Below, in pieces: positions 1-7,593 of a stretch of DNA of 25,489 bases. The position numbers and the translations under genes were made by a program. Numbering within the stretch: position 1 is the first letter of the stretch; every line of letters starts with the position of its first letter. The DNA is from an uncultured Collinsella sp. (lineage in GTDB: Bacteria; Actinomycetota; Coriobacteriia; Coriobacteriales; Coriobacteriaceae), in NCBI GenBank assembly GCA_902464645.1, contig CABQKL010000018.1, forward strand, positions 1 through 25,489, written 5' to 3'. The notes beneath the pieces were generated by a model. The model made no database searches. It was not told the origin of the DNA and saw nothing but the letters and a program-made list of their open reading frames with translations.

Positions 1-1252
1 AGTGGCCCACGCCCTCGACCGGCTGCGAAATAGTCTCCTTATAGAGAATGCCGCCAGACTCAAACGCAACCGGAAGGCCAAAACGATCGGCCAACACCCG
101 CTGCACGACCTCGAGTTGCACGGCGCCCATCAGCTGTAAATGAATCTGCTCAAGATGCGTGTTCCAGCTTACGCCGAGCATGGGATCTTCGTCCGCCAAC
201 TCAGTCAACGCTTTGAACACCGTATGGACGTCGTGTTCGCCCGGAAGCACCGTATAGGTAAGGACTGGCGCAATGACGGGCGCATCGCCCGCAGGCTCCG
301 CGCCCAGGGCGTCCCCTGGGCGAACGTGCGCAAGACCCGTCACGGCGCAGATGCCGCCAGCGGCAACTTCCTGGGCAAGCTCGTATTTCTCGCCGTTATA
401 GATGCGCACCTGGTCGATCTTTTGCTCCCATGCCTCGGCACCGGAACGTCCGCCAATCACCTGCTTGGCATGCAGCGTGCCGCCGGTCACTTTAACCCAA
501 GCCAAGCGCTCGCCGCGATCCCCGCGGCTGACACGATAGACGCGCGCGGCAAACTCCGGGAGCCACGCCTGTTCACGCATCAGCGCGCATATGCCATCCA
601 GCAGCTCGTCCACGCCTTGGTCCTTGAGCGCCGAGCCGGCAAAACAGGGAAAAAGCTTGCGCTCGGCAACCATGCGCGACAGCGTTGCGACAGAAAGCTC
701 GCCTGCCTCGAGAAACTCGTCGAGCGCCGCCTCATCCAGCGCCGCAGCGTCCTCCTGAACGGCACCGCCCGCCAACAGTTCATTGGCATCCAGGCAGCCC
801 TCGGAGAGACGATGCCCCAGTTGCGCCAGCAGTGCATCGCGACCAGGATTCTCCAAATCGATTTTGTTGATATAGATGAACGTCGGGATGTCATAGCGCG
901 CAAGCAGGCGCCACAGGGTTTCGGTGTGCCCCTGCACGCCATCGTTGGCGCCCACAACCAAAATCGCGTAGTCGAGCGCGCGCAATGTGCGCTCCGCCTC
1001 GGCAGAAAAATCGACATGGCCGGGAGCGTCCACGAGCATAACGTGGGTGTCGCCATGGTCGAGCACAGCCTGTGACGAGAAGATCGTAATGCCACGCTCG
1101 CGCTCGATCTCGTTCGTATCCAGATGCGAGTCGCCATCGTCCACGCGGCCGCGCTTGCGAATGCGACCCGCGTTAAACAGCATGGCCTCGGCCAGCGTGG
1201 TCTTGCCGGCATCGACATGCGCCAAGATTCCAACGACAGCTTGCTTCGACAT
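1..1252 (-). CDS. TetM-like translation-factor GTPase (ribosomal protection family), 3' end cut by window edge
   Basis: The minus-strand frame is open from ATG at 1252 (MSKQAVVGILAHVDAGKTT) to the window edge, about 417 codons; the family is usually 640-700 aa, so the C-terminal third is missing. Visible GTPase motifs are the P-loop AHVDAGKTT (residues ~11-19), the switch I region with ERERGITI, switch II DAPGHVDF and NKID. The elongation-factor domain II follows (RVYRVSRGDRGERLAWVKV), then the start of the EF-G-like domain III. The upstream GAGGAG is a good ribosome binding site. Family knowledge: TetM/TetO/TetW proteins bind the ribosome and dislodge tetracycline, but many Firmicutes and Coriobacteria carry divergent chromosomal members of unproven role. 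The switch II sequence DAPGHVDF differs from the TetM/TetW form DTPGHMDF, and conservation is moderate, so I would not call it a resistance gene from sequence alone. Confidence 0.88.
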   Translation of the reverse strand, partial: MSKQAVVGILAHVDAGKTTLAEAMLFNAGRIRKRGRVDDGDSHLDTNEIERERGITIFSSQAVLDHGDTHVMLVDAPGHVDFSAEAERTLRALDYAILVVGANDGVQGHTETLWRLLARYDIPTFIYINKIDLENPGRDALLAQLGHRLSEGCLDANELLAGGAVQEDAAALDEAALDEFLEAGELSVATLSRMVAERKLFPCFAGSALKDQGVDELLDGICALMREQAWLPEFAARVYRVSRGDRGERLAWVKVTGGTLHAKQVIGGRSGAEAWEQKIDQVRIYNGEKYELAQEVAAGGICAVTGLAHVRPGDALGAEPAGDAPVIAPVLTYTVLPGEHDVHTVFKALTELADEDPMLGVSWNTHLEQIHLQLMGAVQLEVVQRVLADRFGLPVAFESGGILYKETISQPVEGVGH

Positions 1253-1496
1253 TGCTCTCCTCTTATTGCAAGCCCATCGCACGCGGCAACGGGCGTCCTC
1301 GTTCCACACTGGATGATACAATTTACGGGCCGGCGGGCGAAGCGGGCCCTATCCCCCGACCGAGCTCATCGCCCCGCGTTGCCGCGCGGCGATTTTCGTA
1401 GGTTCGCGCCTTGCGAAAGCCGGCACCTCCCCTTTTTGCCTGCCCGGGCTCACCTGGGCGATAACAACGCGAGCCCCACAACAACGCGTTTTACCA
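1253..1496. other. Intergenic leader region without a recognised gene
   Basis: This GC-rich stretch lies between the GTPase start and the GNAT terminator. It would carry the GTPase promoter and leader on the minus strand. I see several GC-rich inverted segments around 1325-1400 (for example GGGCC arms at 1327-1331 and 1350-1354) but no convincing -35/-10 pair, no leader peptide with a good ribosome binding site and no known RNA family. A TATCAT hexamer on the minus strand near 1313-1318 could be a -10 element, without a clear -35. Confidence 0.3.
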
Positions 1497-1522
1497 AAAA
1501 TGGCCCCACTCGGGGCCATTTT
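1497..1522 (-). terminator. Rho-independent terminator of the GNAT gene
   Basis: Perfect 11-bp stem AAAATGGCCCC / GGGGCCATTTT at 1497-1507 and 1512-1522 with a 4-nt loop, placed 35 bp past the GNAT stop. On the minus strand it is followed by a run of T (complement of 1496-1500). It reads as a hairpin in both directions, but no plus-strand gene ends here. Confidence 0.85.
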
Positions 1523-1556
1523 CATTTCGGTGAAACGCTGGTATGTGACTCGGCCT

Positions 1557-2048
1557 TTATGCCTCGCGCAGCCAATCAAACGCAACACGCGGCGTGCCGT
1601 CCGACACATACACGACGCCGGCACGCTCAAACCCCGCCTTAATACTCGCACCCTGCATGGGCAGGTTGTCCTGATGCGTGTCGATGCGCAGGTGATCGGC
1701 ACGCTCCTTGGCAAAGGCAAACATCGCAGCCGTGATACCGTGCACGGTGCCGTCGGATGCCACGCGGTGCAGCACGGCGTATGGAGTGTCGCTGCGCCAT
1801 TGACCGTCCTCAATTACGTCATAGCACTCGTCCGGGCCCGGTAAAAAGGCAAACGTCGCCACCACGCGGCCGTCGACTTCGCACACATAGCTGCCATCGG
1901 CGGCAATATCGGCAGCCAGCTGCTCGGCAGAAGGCGTGCCCTCGGGCCACTGCGTGGCGTTGCCATGTGCGCGCATAAAGGCGCGGGCTGCGTCATAGAT
2001 AGCCATGACGGCGGGAATGTCGGTATCGAGGGTTTTTCTGATCATCAC
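1557..2048 (-). CDS. GNAT family N-acetyltransferase
   Basis: 163 aa, the normal size of a single GNAT domain. The N-terminus MIRKTLDTDIPAVMAIYDAA is the typical first strand and helix of the fold, followed by a central strand with VVATFAFLPGP and the acetyl-CoA region around LHRVASDGTVHGITAAMF. The C-terminal pattern D-x-H-x-D-N-x-P-M-Q...GF...G (residues ~130-147) is usual for this group. Proteins of this type transfer an acetyl group from acetyl-CoA to an amine; the substrate cannot be read from the sequence. Two adjacent ATG codons open the frame (2048 and 2045). It is divergent from the small Cys-rich gene, sharing a symmetrical promoter region, and ends at a clear terminator. Confidence 0.9.
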   Translation of the reverse strand: MMIRKTLDTDIPAVMAIYDAARAFMRAHGNATQWPEGTPSAEQLAADIAADGSYVCEVDGRVVATFAFLPGPDECYDVIEDGQWRSDTPYAVLHRVASDGTVHGITAAMFAFAKERADHLRIDTHQDNLPMQGASIKAGFERAGVVYVSDGTPRVAFDWLREA

Positions 2049-2067
2049 GCGGCGACCTCACGTTTAT

Positions 2068-2097
2068 TGGTATCACTTTGGTTGAGCAATGATACCA
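2068..2097. promoter_or_regulatory. Divergent extended -10 promoters forming an 8-bp inverted repeat
   Basis: TGGTATCA at 2068-2075 and its exact complement TGATACCA at 2090-2097 lie between two divergent genes. Each arm reads TGG-TATCAY towards its own gene, that is an extended -10 (TGn-TATnnT). On the minus strand TATCAT is 41 nt before the GNAT start; on the plus strand TATCAC is 47 nt before ATG 2123. No good -35 is present on either side, as expected for extended -10 promoters. The symmetry could equally be a repressor site. Confidence 0.45.
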
Positions 2098-2122
2098 GCG
2101 TTTGGAGAGGAGCACGAAGCAG

Positions 2123-2419
2123 ATGGGAAGCAAAAAGCGAGCCGCCTGGTCAAAGGCCAAAAGCGAGTTTTTGGGCGCTGCTACCGGCGGCGATATGAGC
2201 GACCTGTTTGCGCGCGAGGACGAGCGCCGCGACGCCCTAGACGCCGAGCGCGATGAAGCCTGGCGTTACAAGTCGTGCGAACGCAAAAACCGTTACGACA
2301 CACGCGCCGAGGCCGAGGCAGTTATGGCCGACTGCGAAAACCGCGGGCGGCGTGGTTTGGCCTGCTACAAATGCGAATACTGCGGCGGCTGGCACCTGAC
2401 GTCGCACCCTTGGAAATAG
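2123..2419 (+). CDS. Small Cys-rich protein with C-terminal zinc-finger-like motif
   Basis: 98 aa from ATG 2123. A TTG at 2102 would add 7 residues, but GGAGAGGAG at 2104-2112 sits correctly before 2123, so the ATG is preferred. The N-terminal half is highly charged and probably helical (DLFAREDERRDALDAERDEAW). The C-terminal part has C52, C71, C81, C84 and C87 with H91 and H95 in CYKCEYCGGWHLTSHPWK, which looks like a small zinc ribbon; CxxCGxWHLT endings occur in short uncharacterised bacterial and phage proteins. No function can be assigned. It stands alone between divergent GNAT and convergent rsmJ. Confidence 0.7.
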   Translation: MGSKKRAAWSKAKSEFLGAATGGDMSDLFAREDERRDALDAERDEAWRYKSCERKNRYDTRAEAEAVMADCENRGRRGLACYKCEYCGGWHLTSHPWK

Positions 2420-2467
2420 GGACCGCATCGGCACGGCACTAGCGAAGCCCCGGTAATCGCACGCAAG

Positions 2468-3172
2468 CTACGGGCGCGGCGGCACCAAAACATCGTAACG
2501 AACGGCCTTGCCCGCAAGTTGATAGCTCGGCTTAACTCCGGCAAGCAGCGGGCCCTTCACCGGCCGCTTGATAACGACCTTGCGCGGATGCACAGCAAGC
2601 GCCGCCTCGACCAGCGATTCCTCATCGGCACACGGCTGTTCCAAATGGTGCAGGAGTTGGAACTTCTTTTTCACCGCCGCACTCTTGGTGCGCTCGGGAA
2701 ACATGGGATCCAGATACACCGCGTCGGGAGCGGCGAGCTCGCCCTGCCCGATCAGCTCAGCTGTATGGCGAAGGCCGGCAATGCTGTCCTCGCCCGCATG
2801 TAAGCGCATGCGCGACACGGCAGCCGCAAGCGCCGGATCATCTGCCGCGCGATCCAAGGCATCCTTGAGGAGCGCCGCGATCACGCAATCCTGCTCATAC
2901 AGATCGACGGTAAAGCCCGCGGCCGCCAGCAGCAGCGAATCCTCGCCAAAGCCTGCCGTGGCGTCAATCGCCCATGGTTGCTCGATGCCTTTTGTGCGCG
3001 CAGCCTTTACCAACAGCTCTTGCTGCAGACGGCCCTGCTTGAGTCGTGGCAGCATGCGGGCAAAATCGGCACGCAGCTCCATCGCGCCGTCGGTGAGCGT
3101 GAGGCCCTCGGACTTCCGCACGAGCTCGAGCCCCGCGGCCCGAGCAACAGAAAAGGGATCGACGACGCCCAT
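2468..3172 (-). CDS. rsmJ: RsmJ-like class I SAM-dependent methyltransferase (16S rRNA m2G1516 family)
   Basis: 234 aa from ATG 3172. An upstream in-frame GTG at 3178 touches the AAGGAG (3178-3183) and is too close, so the ATG with a 5-nt spacer is chosen. The SAM-binding loop is AIDATAGFGEDSLLLAAAG (residues ~68-86). The family signature YLDPMFPERTKSAAVKKK lies at residues 153-170, and VVIKRP near the C-terminus also fits RsmJ. RsmJ methylates N2 of G1516 in the 16S rRNA decoding region in E. coli. The fold and signature are clear; the exact target base in this organism is inferred. No close operon partner: the next upstream gene on this strand is a tiny membrane peptide 64 bp away. Confidence 0.88.
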   Translation of the reverse strand: MGVVDPFSVARAAGLELVRKSEGLTLTDGAMELRADFARMLPRLKQGRLQQELLVKAARTKGIEQPWAIDATAGFGEDSLLLAAAGFTVDLYEQDCVIAALLKDALDRAADDPALAAAVSRMRLHAGEDSIAGLRHTAELIGQGELAAPDAVYLDPMFPERTKSAAVKKKFQLLHHLEQPCADEESLVEAALAVHPRKVVIKRPVKGPLLAGVKPSYQLAGKAVRYDVLVPPRP

Positions 3173-3236
3173 GGACACTCCTTAACAAGCAAAACGAATA
3201 CGCGGGGCGCCGTTTATGCCAGCACCCAACCGTCCG

Positions 3237-3377
3237 CTATTGTCCCACATGCGACATGGCCCACAGCATCGCAATGCAAAGCACCGCCATCAATCCCGTG
3301 CACACGGCAGCGATCACAGAATCGCCCATGCGCCTTCCCAACGACCGCGGCTCACGCACTTGCCCTGTTCCGTACAT
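3237..3377 (-). CDS. Small single-pass membrane protein, 46 aa
   Basis: A short frame with an unusually strong ribosome binding site, AAGGAGGAG at 3383-3391, before two ATG codons (3380 and 3377, different frames; 3377 is the open one, spacer ~7 nt from AAGGAGG). The peptide is MYGTGQVREPRSLGRRMGDS, then a hydrophobic helix VIAAVCTGLMAVLCIAMLWAM (~residues 21-41) and a short SHVGQ tail. Arg residues before the helix suggest the N-terminus stays in the cytoplasm. It lies just upstream of rsmJ on the same strand. No family recognised. The longer reading that starts at 3446 lacks a ribosome binding site. Confidence 0.6.
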   Translation of the reverse strand: MYGTGQVREPRSLGRRMGDSVIAAVCTGLMAVLCIAMLWAMSHVGQ

Positions 3378-3609
3378 CATGGCTCCTCCTTGAGACCAGC
3401 TCCTTGTTACGGCCTCATCATCGCAGCGCCGCACATGGGCTGCCATCGATTTGGCTTACGTCCAGCTTTCCTTTTTGAAAGGTTGGACCGTACAGGCAAG
3501 AGACGCTTTCAAACGCATGCATCGTCCCGTTGAACTACAATGTGCTTCACGATATGTGCCGTAACCTGGGCGCGACAGATTCTCCGCGCCCGCATCGAAA
3601 GGACCAGCT

Positions 3610-4011
3610 ATGAGCGCTGCTCGCAAGACACTCAAAATCCTTGCCCTGATTTATTTTGTTCTGGGCATCGCCAGTCTCGTCATTGGAATCGCCGGCGTCG
3701 CGACCGGCAACCTCGAGTCCACGTACGGGTCGAACGCCATGCTCGCCGCGGTCGTGCTGGTCGCCAAGGGCCTCATCGATCTCGCCGCGGGCGTTGCGGG
3801 CATCAAGGGCGCCAACAAGCCTTCGCAGGTGGATGGCGCGCTTAAGCTCGGCATCGTCACCGCAATCGCCACGCTCGTCCAGGCCGCGCTCACGCTTCCC
3901 GCGCTCGGCGGCAGCTCCGTCAATATCGTCGCCTTTGTCATCGTGGTGTACGACCTGTTCTTTGTTCAGCAGGCACACGCCGTTAAGGCCGAGAACAAGG
4001 ACCGCCTGTAA
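3610..4011 (+). CDS. Small integral membrane protein, 133 aa, unknown function
   Basis: AAAGGA precedes ATG 3610. Four hydrophobic segments are visible: ILALIYFVLGIASLVIGIAG (~10-29), AMLAAVVLVAKGLIDLAAGVAG (~43-64), LGIVTAIATLVQAALTLPAL (~80-99) and VNIVAFVIVVYDLFFVQQ (~104-121), with a charged tail. Small Gly/Ala-rich four-helix proteins of this sort are common in Coriobacteria and Clostridia without known role. It ends at a strong two-way terminator and is convergent with rlmA. Confidence 0.8.
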   Translation: MSAARKTLKILALIYFVLGIASLVIGIAGVATGNLESTYGSNAMLAAVVLVAKGLIDLAAGVAGIKGANKPSQVDGALKLGIVTAIATLVQAALTLPALGGSSVNIVAFVIVVYDLFFVQQAHAVKAENKDRL

Positions 4012-4050
4012 GCGCTCGCTTCTCATAACCTCTGCAGCCAAGCAACTAAA

Positions 4051-4084
4051 AAGGGCCGATCGCGCATCTCCGCGGTCGGCCCTT
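4051..4084. terminator. Bidirectional hairpin terminator between membrane protein gene and rlmA
   Basis: Stem AAGGGCCGATCGCG (4051-4064) pairs with CGCGGTCGGCCCTT (4071-4084) with a single T-G position, loop CATCTC. T-rich sequence follows on the plus strand and TTTT on the minus strand, so it can serve both convergent genes. Confidence 0.88.
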
Positions 4085-4139
4085 TGCATTTGCCCAGATA
4101 AAACCTGCCAAAATAAACCCGTCCCTTTTTGGTAGGTTG

Positions 4140-4955
4140 TTAGCTGTGGCGGTACTCGGCGATGATGAAGTCGATATCGGTCTGGAGCGTGTCCAAGTTT
4201 GCCAGGCGCTCTTTGTCGGCAGGGCGCGTGCGGTAGTAGTACGGCGTCATCTGGAACACCGCCTCGATGTCTGCCTGGGTCTGGAGCGTAATGTTCGCAG
4301 ACACCCGCTGCGTTCCGACTAACTCGAGCTCGGTGGTCTTCGGCAGCTTCTCATCGTTAAGGTACGGCGTGTCGTAGAGCACCTCCTTGAGCCCAAACAG
4401 ATGACGGGCACCCGGTACCACGGTATAGAGTGAGCCCTCTGGCGCCAGCACGCGGGCAAACTCGCGCTCGTTAAAGGGAGCAAAGAGTTCGGTCACCATA
4501 TCAAAGGCACCATCAGCCACGGGGATATCCTTCATGTTGGCCACGAAATAGGTCGCATCGCCGCGCTTGGCGGCAAGGCGCACCATCTCTTTGCCCAGGT
4601 CAAAGCCGTAAGCATCCACGCCCGGCACCGCGCCCATGGCGCTGGTGTAATAGCCCTCGCCGCAGCAAATATCGAGCAAGGTCAGCTGCTTGCCCGTAGA
4701 CACCCCGTGCTCTGCCGCCCGCTCGTGCACCAGCTCGACCATCGCATCGCGCAACGGCGCGTAGTATCCACGGTTCAGAAAGTCACGACGGCTGCGCGCC
4801 TGCGACTTGGGATCGCCCATGGAGTCGCCGCTCTTGGACGAGCGCAGTAGATATAGATAGCCCTCGCGCGCACGGTCAAACCGGTGTCCGCCCGCGCATG
4901 CAGCACCGCGCTCATTGTCCGCCAACGGCTCATGGCAAACGGGACACAACAACAT
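4140..4955 (-). CDS. rlmA: RlmA/TlrB-family 23S rRNA (guanine-N1) methyltransferase
   Basis: 271 aa, family-typical length. The N-terminal zinc site is C4-P-V-C7 with C20 and H24 (CAGGHRFDRAREGYLYLL), the hallmark of RlmA proteins, followed by the linker with GDPKSQARSRRDFLNRGYY. The class I SAM loop is LLDICCGEGYYTSAMG (~93-108), and the conserved late segment ELFAPFNEREFARVLAPEGS follows. RlmA-I methylates G745 (Gram-negatives), and RlmA-II/TlrB G748 (Gram-positives, where it can influence macrolide or tylosin susceptibility); I cannot tell the target base by eye. Upstream lies a degenerate copy of a dispersed repeat. Confidence 0.9.
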   Translation of the reverse strand: MLLCPVCHEPLADNERGAACAGGHRFDRAREGYLYLLRSSKSGDSMGDPKSQARSRRDFLNRGYYAPLRDAMVELVHERAAEHGVSTGKQLTLLDICCGEGYYTSAMGAVPGVDAYGFDLGKEMVRLAAKRGDATYFVANMKDIPVADGAFDMVTELFAPFNEREFARVLAPEGSLYTVVPGARHLFGLKEVLYDTPYLNDEKLPKTTELELVGTQRVSANITLQTQADIEAVFQMTPYYYRTRPADKERLANLDTLQTDIDFIIAEYRHS

Positions 4956-5012
4956 GGCAACTCCTTAGCGCGAACAACACAACGTCCACCATTGTCGCAC
5001 GCCTTCCCCACC

Positions 5013-5090
5013 TAGTCATTGGGGACGTTCTTGAATGACTAAGGAGTGTCCCCAGCTGCCGACAGAAAAGGAACGTCCCTAAGTGCCGAC
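5013..5090 (-). repeat. Intergenic dispersed repeat, copy 1 (palindromic, GGGACGTTCC type)
   Basis: Read on the minus strand, 5090-5041 matches the plus-strand element at 19723-19772: both contain TTAGGGACGTTCCTTTT flanked by a CGGCA box on each side and then GGGAC. Copy 1 also has its own inverted pairs: TAGTCATT/AATGACTA (5013-5020, 5034-5041) and GGGGAC/GTCCCC (5021-5026, 5048-5053). It lies in the gap between divergent rlmA and the MATE gene. No coding frame passes through it. Confidence 0.75.
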
Positions 5091-5158
5091 TGGTTGCATT
5101 AGGAGTATCATCGTCTGCGCAAATAAGCACGAAAGAGCATGTTAGAGATTGAGAGCGT

Positions 5159-6541
5159 ATGGCTGATACCGCATCTAAGCACATTGACATGATCACCGGC
5201 TCGCTGTGGCGAAATATTCCCCTGTTCGCCTTCCCTGTGGCCGCCACGAGCATCTTGGAGCAACTGTCGAACCTCATCGCCACGGTCATCATCGGTAACT
5301 TCTCGGGCGACCAGGGAACCCTCGCCATGGCGGCGGTCGGCTCCAATGTTCCGCTTACCAGTCTTATGCTCAACCTGTTTATTGGCATGTCGCTTGGCTC
5401 CAACGTGGTCATCGCCAACGCTATCGGCCGCAACGATCAGAACATGGTCAAACGCGCCGTCCACACCTCGATTCTTATGGCACTTGTGGGCTTTGTCGTC
5501 ATCGCACTGGGCGAGATCTTTGCCGAGCCCATGCTCGCCGCGCTCAACGTTCCCGCCGAAACCATGCCGCTCGCTTCGCTCTACCTACGCGTCTTTTTGC
5601 TCAGCATGCCCTCGATCTTGCTTTACAACTTTGAGGCCGCGATCTTCCGCTCCGTCGGCATCACCCGCATGCCGCTGCAGGCGCTTGCCGTGTCCACCGT
5701 CCTCAACATTGGCCTGGACCTCATCTTTGTCCCCGTACTCCACTGGGGCGTCGCGGGCGTCGCCATCGCCACCGCCATCGCCTACACCGTCAGCGCCGCT
5801 ACGCTCTTTATCCGCCTGCTCAAGACCGACTCCGTCGTCCGCGTCACCCCGCGCGACCTGGCTATCGACCCCGTCGCCCTCAAGCGCATCGTCAAGATCG
5901 GCCTGCCCGCCGGCATCCAGAGCGCCGTCTTTGCCGTCGCCAACATCATCATCCAGTCTGCTATCAACAGCCTGGGCACCGAGGTCATGGCGGCATCGAG
6001 CGCCGCTATGAGCTTGGAGTACGTATGCTACAACCTGCTCAACAGCTTTAGCCAGGCTTGCACCACCTTTGTGGGACAAAACCACGGTGCCCGCCAGATC
6101 GACCGCTGCACCAAAACGCTCAAGGTCTGCCTGGTCGAAGGCGGTATCGTTGCACTCACCACGATCATCGTTATTGTCGGCCTGGGGCGCGAGATCTTGT
6201 CGCTGTTCAACAGCGATCCCAACATCGTCTCGATCGGCTATATCCGCGTGTGTTCGATCTTCCCGGCGTACGCCTTTAGCATGTTCTACGAAAACATGTC
6301 CGGCTACCTACGCGGCTTTGGTATCTCGCTCACGCCCGCCCTCATCACCATGATCTGCGTCTGCGGCATCCGCTTCTATTGGGTGTTCTGCGTGTTCCCG
6401 CACTTCCGCACCTTTGCGAACATCATGATGGTCTACCCCATCAGCCTGGGCACCACGGCGTTCTTTATGGTCGTGGCGGTACTACTTTGCCACCCGGCAC
6501 GCACCTATCGCGCCACCCAAGCCAAAGCGACAGCCCGCTAG
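5159..6541 (+). CDS. MATE family efflux transporter
   Basis: 460 aa, normal for MATE proteins with 12 membrane helices in two halves. The start MADTASKHIDMITGSLWRNIPLFAFP is the usual MATE opening, and the two halves carry LEQLSNLIATVIIGNF and AGIQSAVFAVANIIIQSAIN, the family's NorM/DinF-like pattern. Other conserved parts are GMSLGSNVVIANAIGRND and FVGQNHGARQIDR. MATE proteins export cationic drugs or metabolites using Na+ or H+ gradients; the substrate is unknown. The ribosome binding site (GAGATTGAGAG) is weak. A TATCAT hexamer at 5106-5111 could be its -10. It is convergent with the LysR gene, 27 bp apart, with no clear terminator between. Confidence 0.92.
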   Translation: MADTASKHIDMITGSLWRNIPLFAFPVAATSILEQLSNLIATVIIGNFSGDQGTLAMAAVGSNVPLTSLMLNLFIGMSLGSNVVIANAIGRNDQNMVKRAVHTSILMALVGFVVIALGEIFAEPMLAALNVPAETMPLASLYLRVFLLSMPSILLYNFEAAIFRSVGITRMPLQALAVSTVLNIGLDLIFVPVLHWGVAGVAIATAIAYTVSAATLFIRLLKTDSVVRVTPRDLAIDPVALKRIVKIGLPAGIQSAVFAVANIIIQSAINSLGTEVMAASSAAMSLEYVCYNLLNSFSQACTTFVGQNHGARQIDRCTKTLKVCLVEGGIVALTTIIVIVGLGREILSLFNSDPNIVSIGYIRVCSIFPAYAFSMFYENMSGYLRGFGISLTPALITMICVCGIRFYWVFCVFPHFRTFANIMMVYPISLGTTAFFMVVAVLLCHPARTYRATQAKATAR

Positions 6542-6568
6542 ACACCGCACTCAACGCCACGCCAGTCA

Positions 6569-7435
6569 TTAATTGACAATATGCGAGCTCATATAGTCGA
6601 TAAAGCGCCTCGTGGCGATAGGCATGGTATCCCAGCTGCGCCAAGCTGCCACTACGTCGCGCGAGGGAGCATGCACGATGGGTCGCACACGAATATCGGC
6701 TCGCATGCCCTCCACAGTACGACGGTAGAGCATGCTCACGCCTAGGCCCTCCTCCACCATCGCCATGATGGTGTAGTCGTCAGTCACCTCACTCGTCACG
6801 TGCGGCGACAGCCCATGTGTCGCAAATGCATCGAGCACCAGGCTCTGTTCGCCCTCATCCAGCAGCACAAAGGGCTCGGACGCCAGGTCGGCGAGCGTCA
6901 CCTTTTCCTTTGCCGCCAGCGGATGCGCAGCCGGCAGCAGCGCCACCAACTCGTCGTGATAGACCACACGCTTCTCGAGGCCTGCGGTAAACCCGCGCGC
7001 CGTAAAGCAAAAATCCACCACGCCGTCGTGCACCCACTGAGCGTTGCGCGTGTAATCGCCCTGCTTGAGGGTAAAGCGTACGCCCGGGTGCAGCGTACCA
7101 AAGTCGCGGATCACACGCGGCAGCACGGTACGGCTCACGTTGGTAAACGTCGCGATGCGAATATCGGTCGACGAAAGCCCCAGCAGCTCCTGGCGCTTGC
7201 CCTCGAGCTCGGCCTCGGCGGTCACAATCTGGCGCAGGTACGGCAGATACTGCTTGCCATCGCGCGTAAGCGAGACGCCCTGCTTTCCGCGCTCGATAAG
7301 CGTGGTTCCCAGCTCGCGCTCGAGCGCCTTGACGGCCTGGCTCACCGCGCTTTGCGTATAGCCCAGCTCGTCGGCCGCACGTTTCAGGCTGCCGCAATCG
7401 ACCACCATACAAACAATCTGATACCGCGATGCCAT
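6569..7435 (-). CDS. LysR-family transcriptional regulator
   Basis: 288 aa. The N-terminal winged helix-turn-helix (1-60) shows GSLKRAADELGYTQSAVSQA followed by VKALERELGTTLIERGKQGV, characteristic of LysR proteins. The effector domain begins near residue 90 with IRIATFTNVSRTVLPRVI and contains the usual ALLPAAHPLA and EGLGVSMLYRR segments. It is divergent from the EamA-type transporter gene with a 158-bp AT-richer gap, the classical LysR layout, so it probably controls that transporter and itself. The inducer is not deducible. Confidence 0.93.
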   Translation of the reverse strand: MASRYQIVCMVVDCGSLKRAADELGYTQSAVSQAVKALERELGTTLIERGKQGVSLTRDGKQYLPYLRQIVTAEAELEGKRQELLGLSSTDIRIATFTNVSRTVLPRVIRDFGTLHPGVRFTLKQGDYTRNAQWVHDGVVDFCFTARGFTAGLEKRVVYHDELVALLPAAHPLAAKEKVTLADLASEPFVLLDEGEQSLVLDAFATHGLSPHVTSEVTDDYTIMAMVEEGLGVSMLYRRTVEGMRADIRVRPIVHAPSRDVVAAWRSWDTMPIATRRFIDYMSSHIVN

Positions 7436-7492
7436 CGTGCCTCCACATCAATGCAGCCGTAAAACGTTTTGCCAGCGCTTTTTCTGCCTACA

Positions 7493-7506
7493 TTAGTATT
7501 TCTTAA
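7493..7506. promoter_or_regulatory. Candidate LysR-binding site between LysR and EamA genes
   Basis: TTA-N8-TAA at 7493-7506, containing the T-N11-A spacing (T7494, A7506) typical of LysR boxes, in the only AT-rich part of the divergent gap. The motif is short and could arise by chance. Confidence 0.35.
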
Positions 7507-7593
7507 TCATACTGAAGATACATTCGCTTTACTACATCCACATCTGGGAGCAGAATCCTTTTTGCGAAACCGTTCTGTAACAAAAGGAGTCCC

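Noticed and set aside
140..1075. 311-aa plus-strand frame
   Set aside because: It is the antisense shadow of the TetM-like GTPase, with no family features and no ribosome binding site.
1349..1426. Short GTG-started leader peptide before the TetM-like GTPase
   Set aside because: The GGGGAGG is directly against the GTG with no usable spacer, and the peptide shows nothing recognisable, so attenuation control could not be supported.
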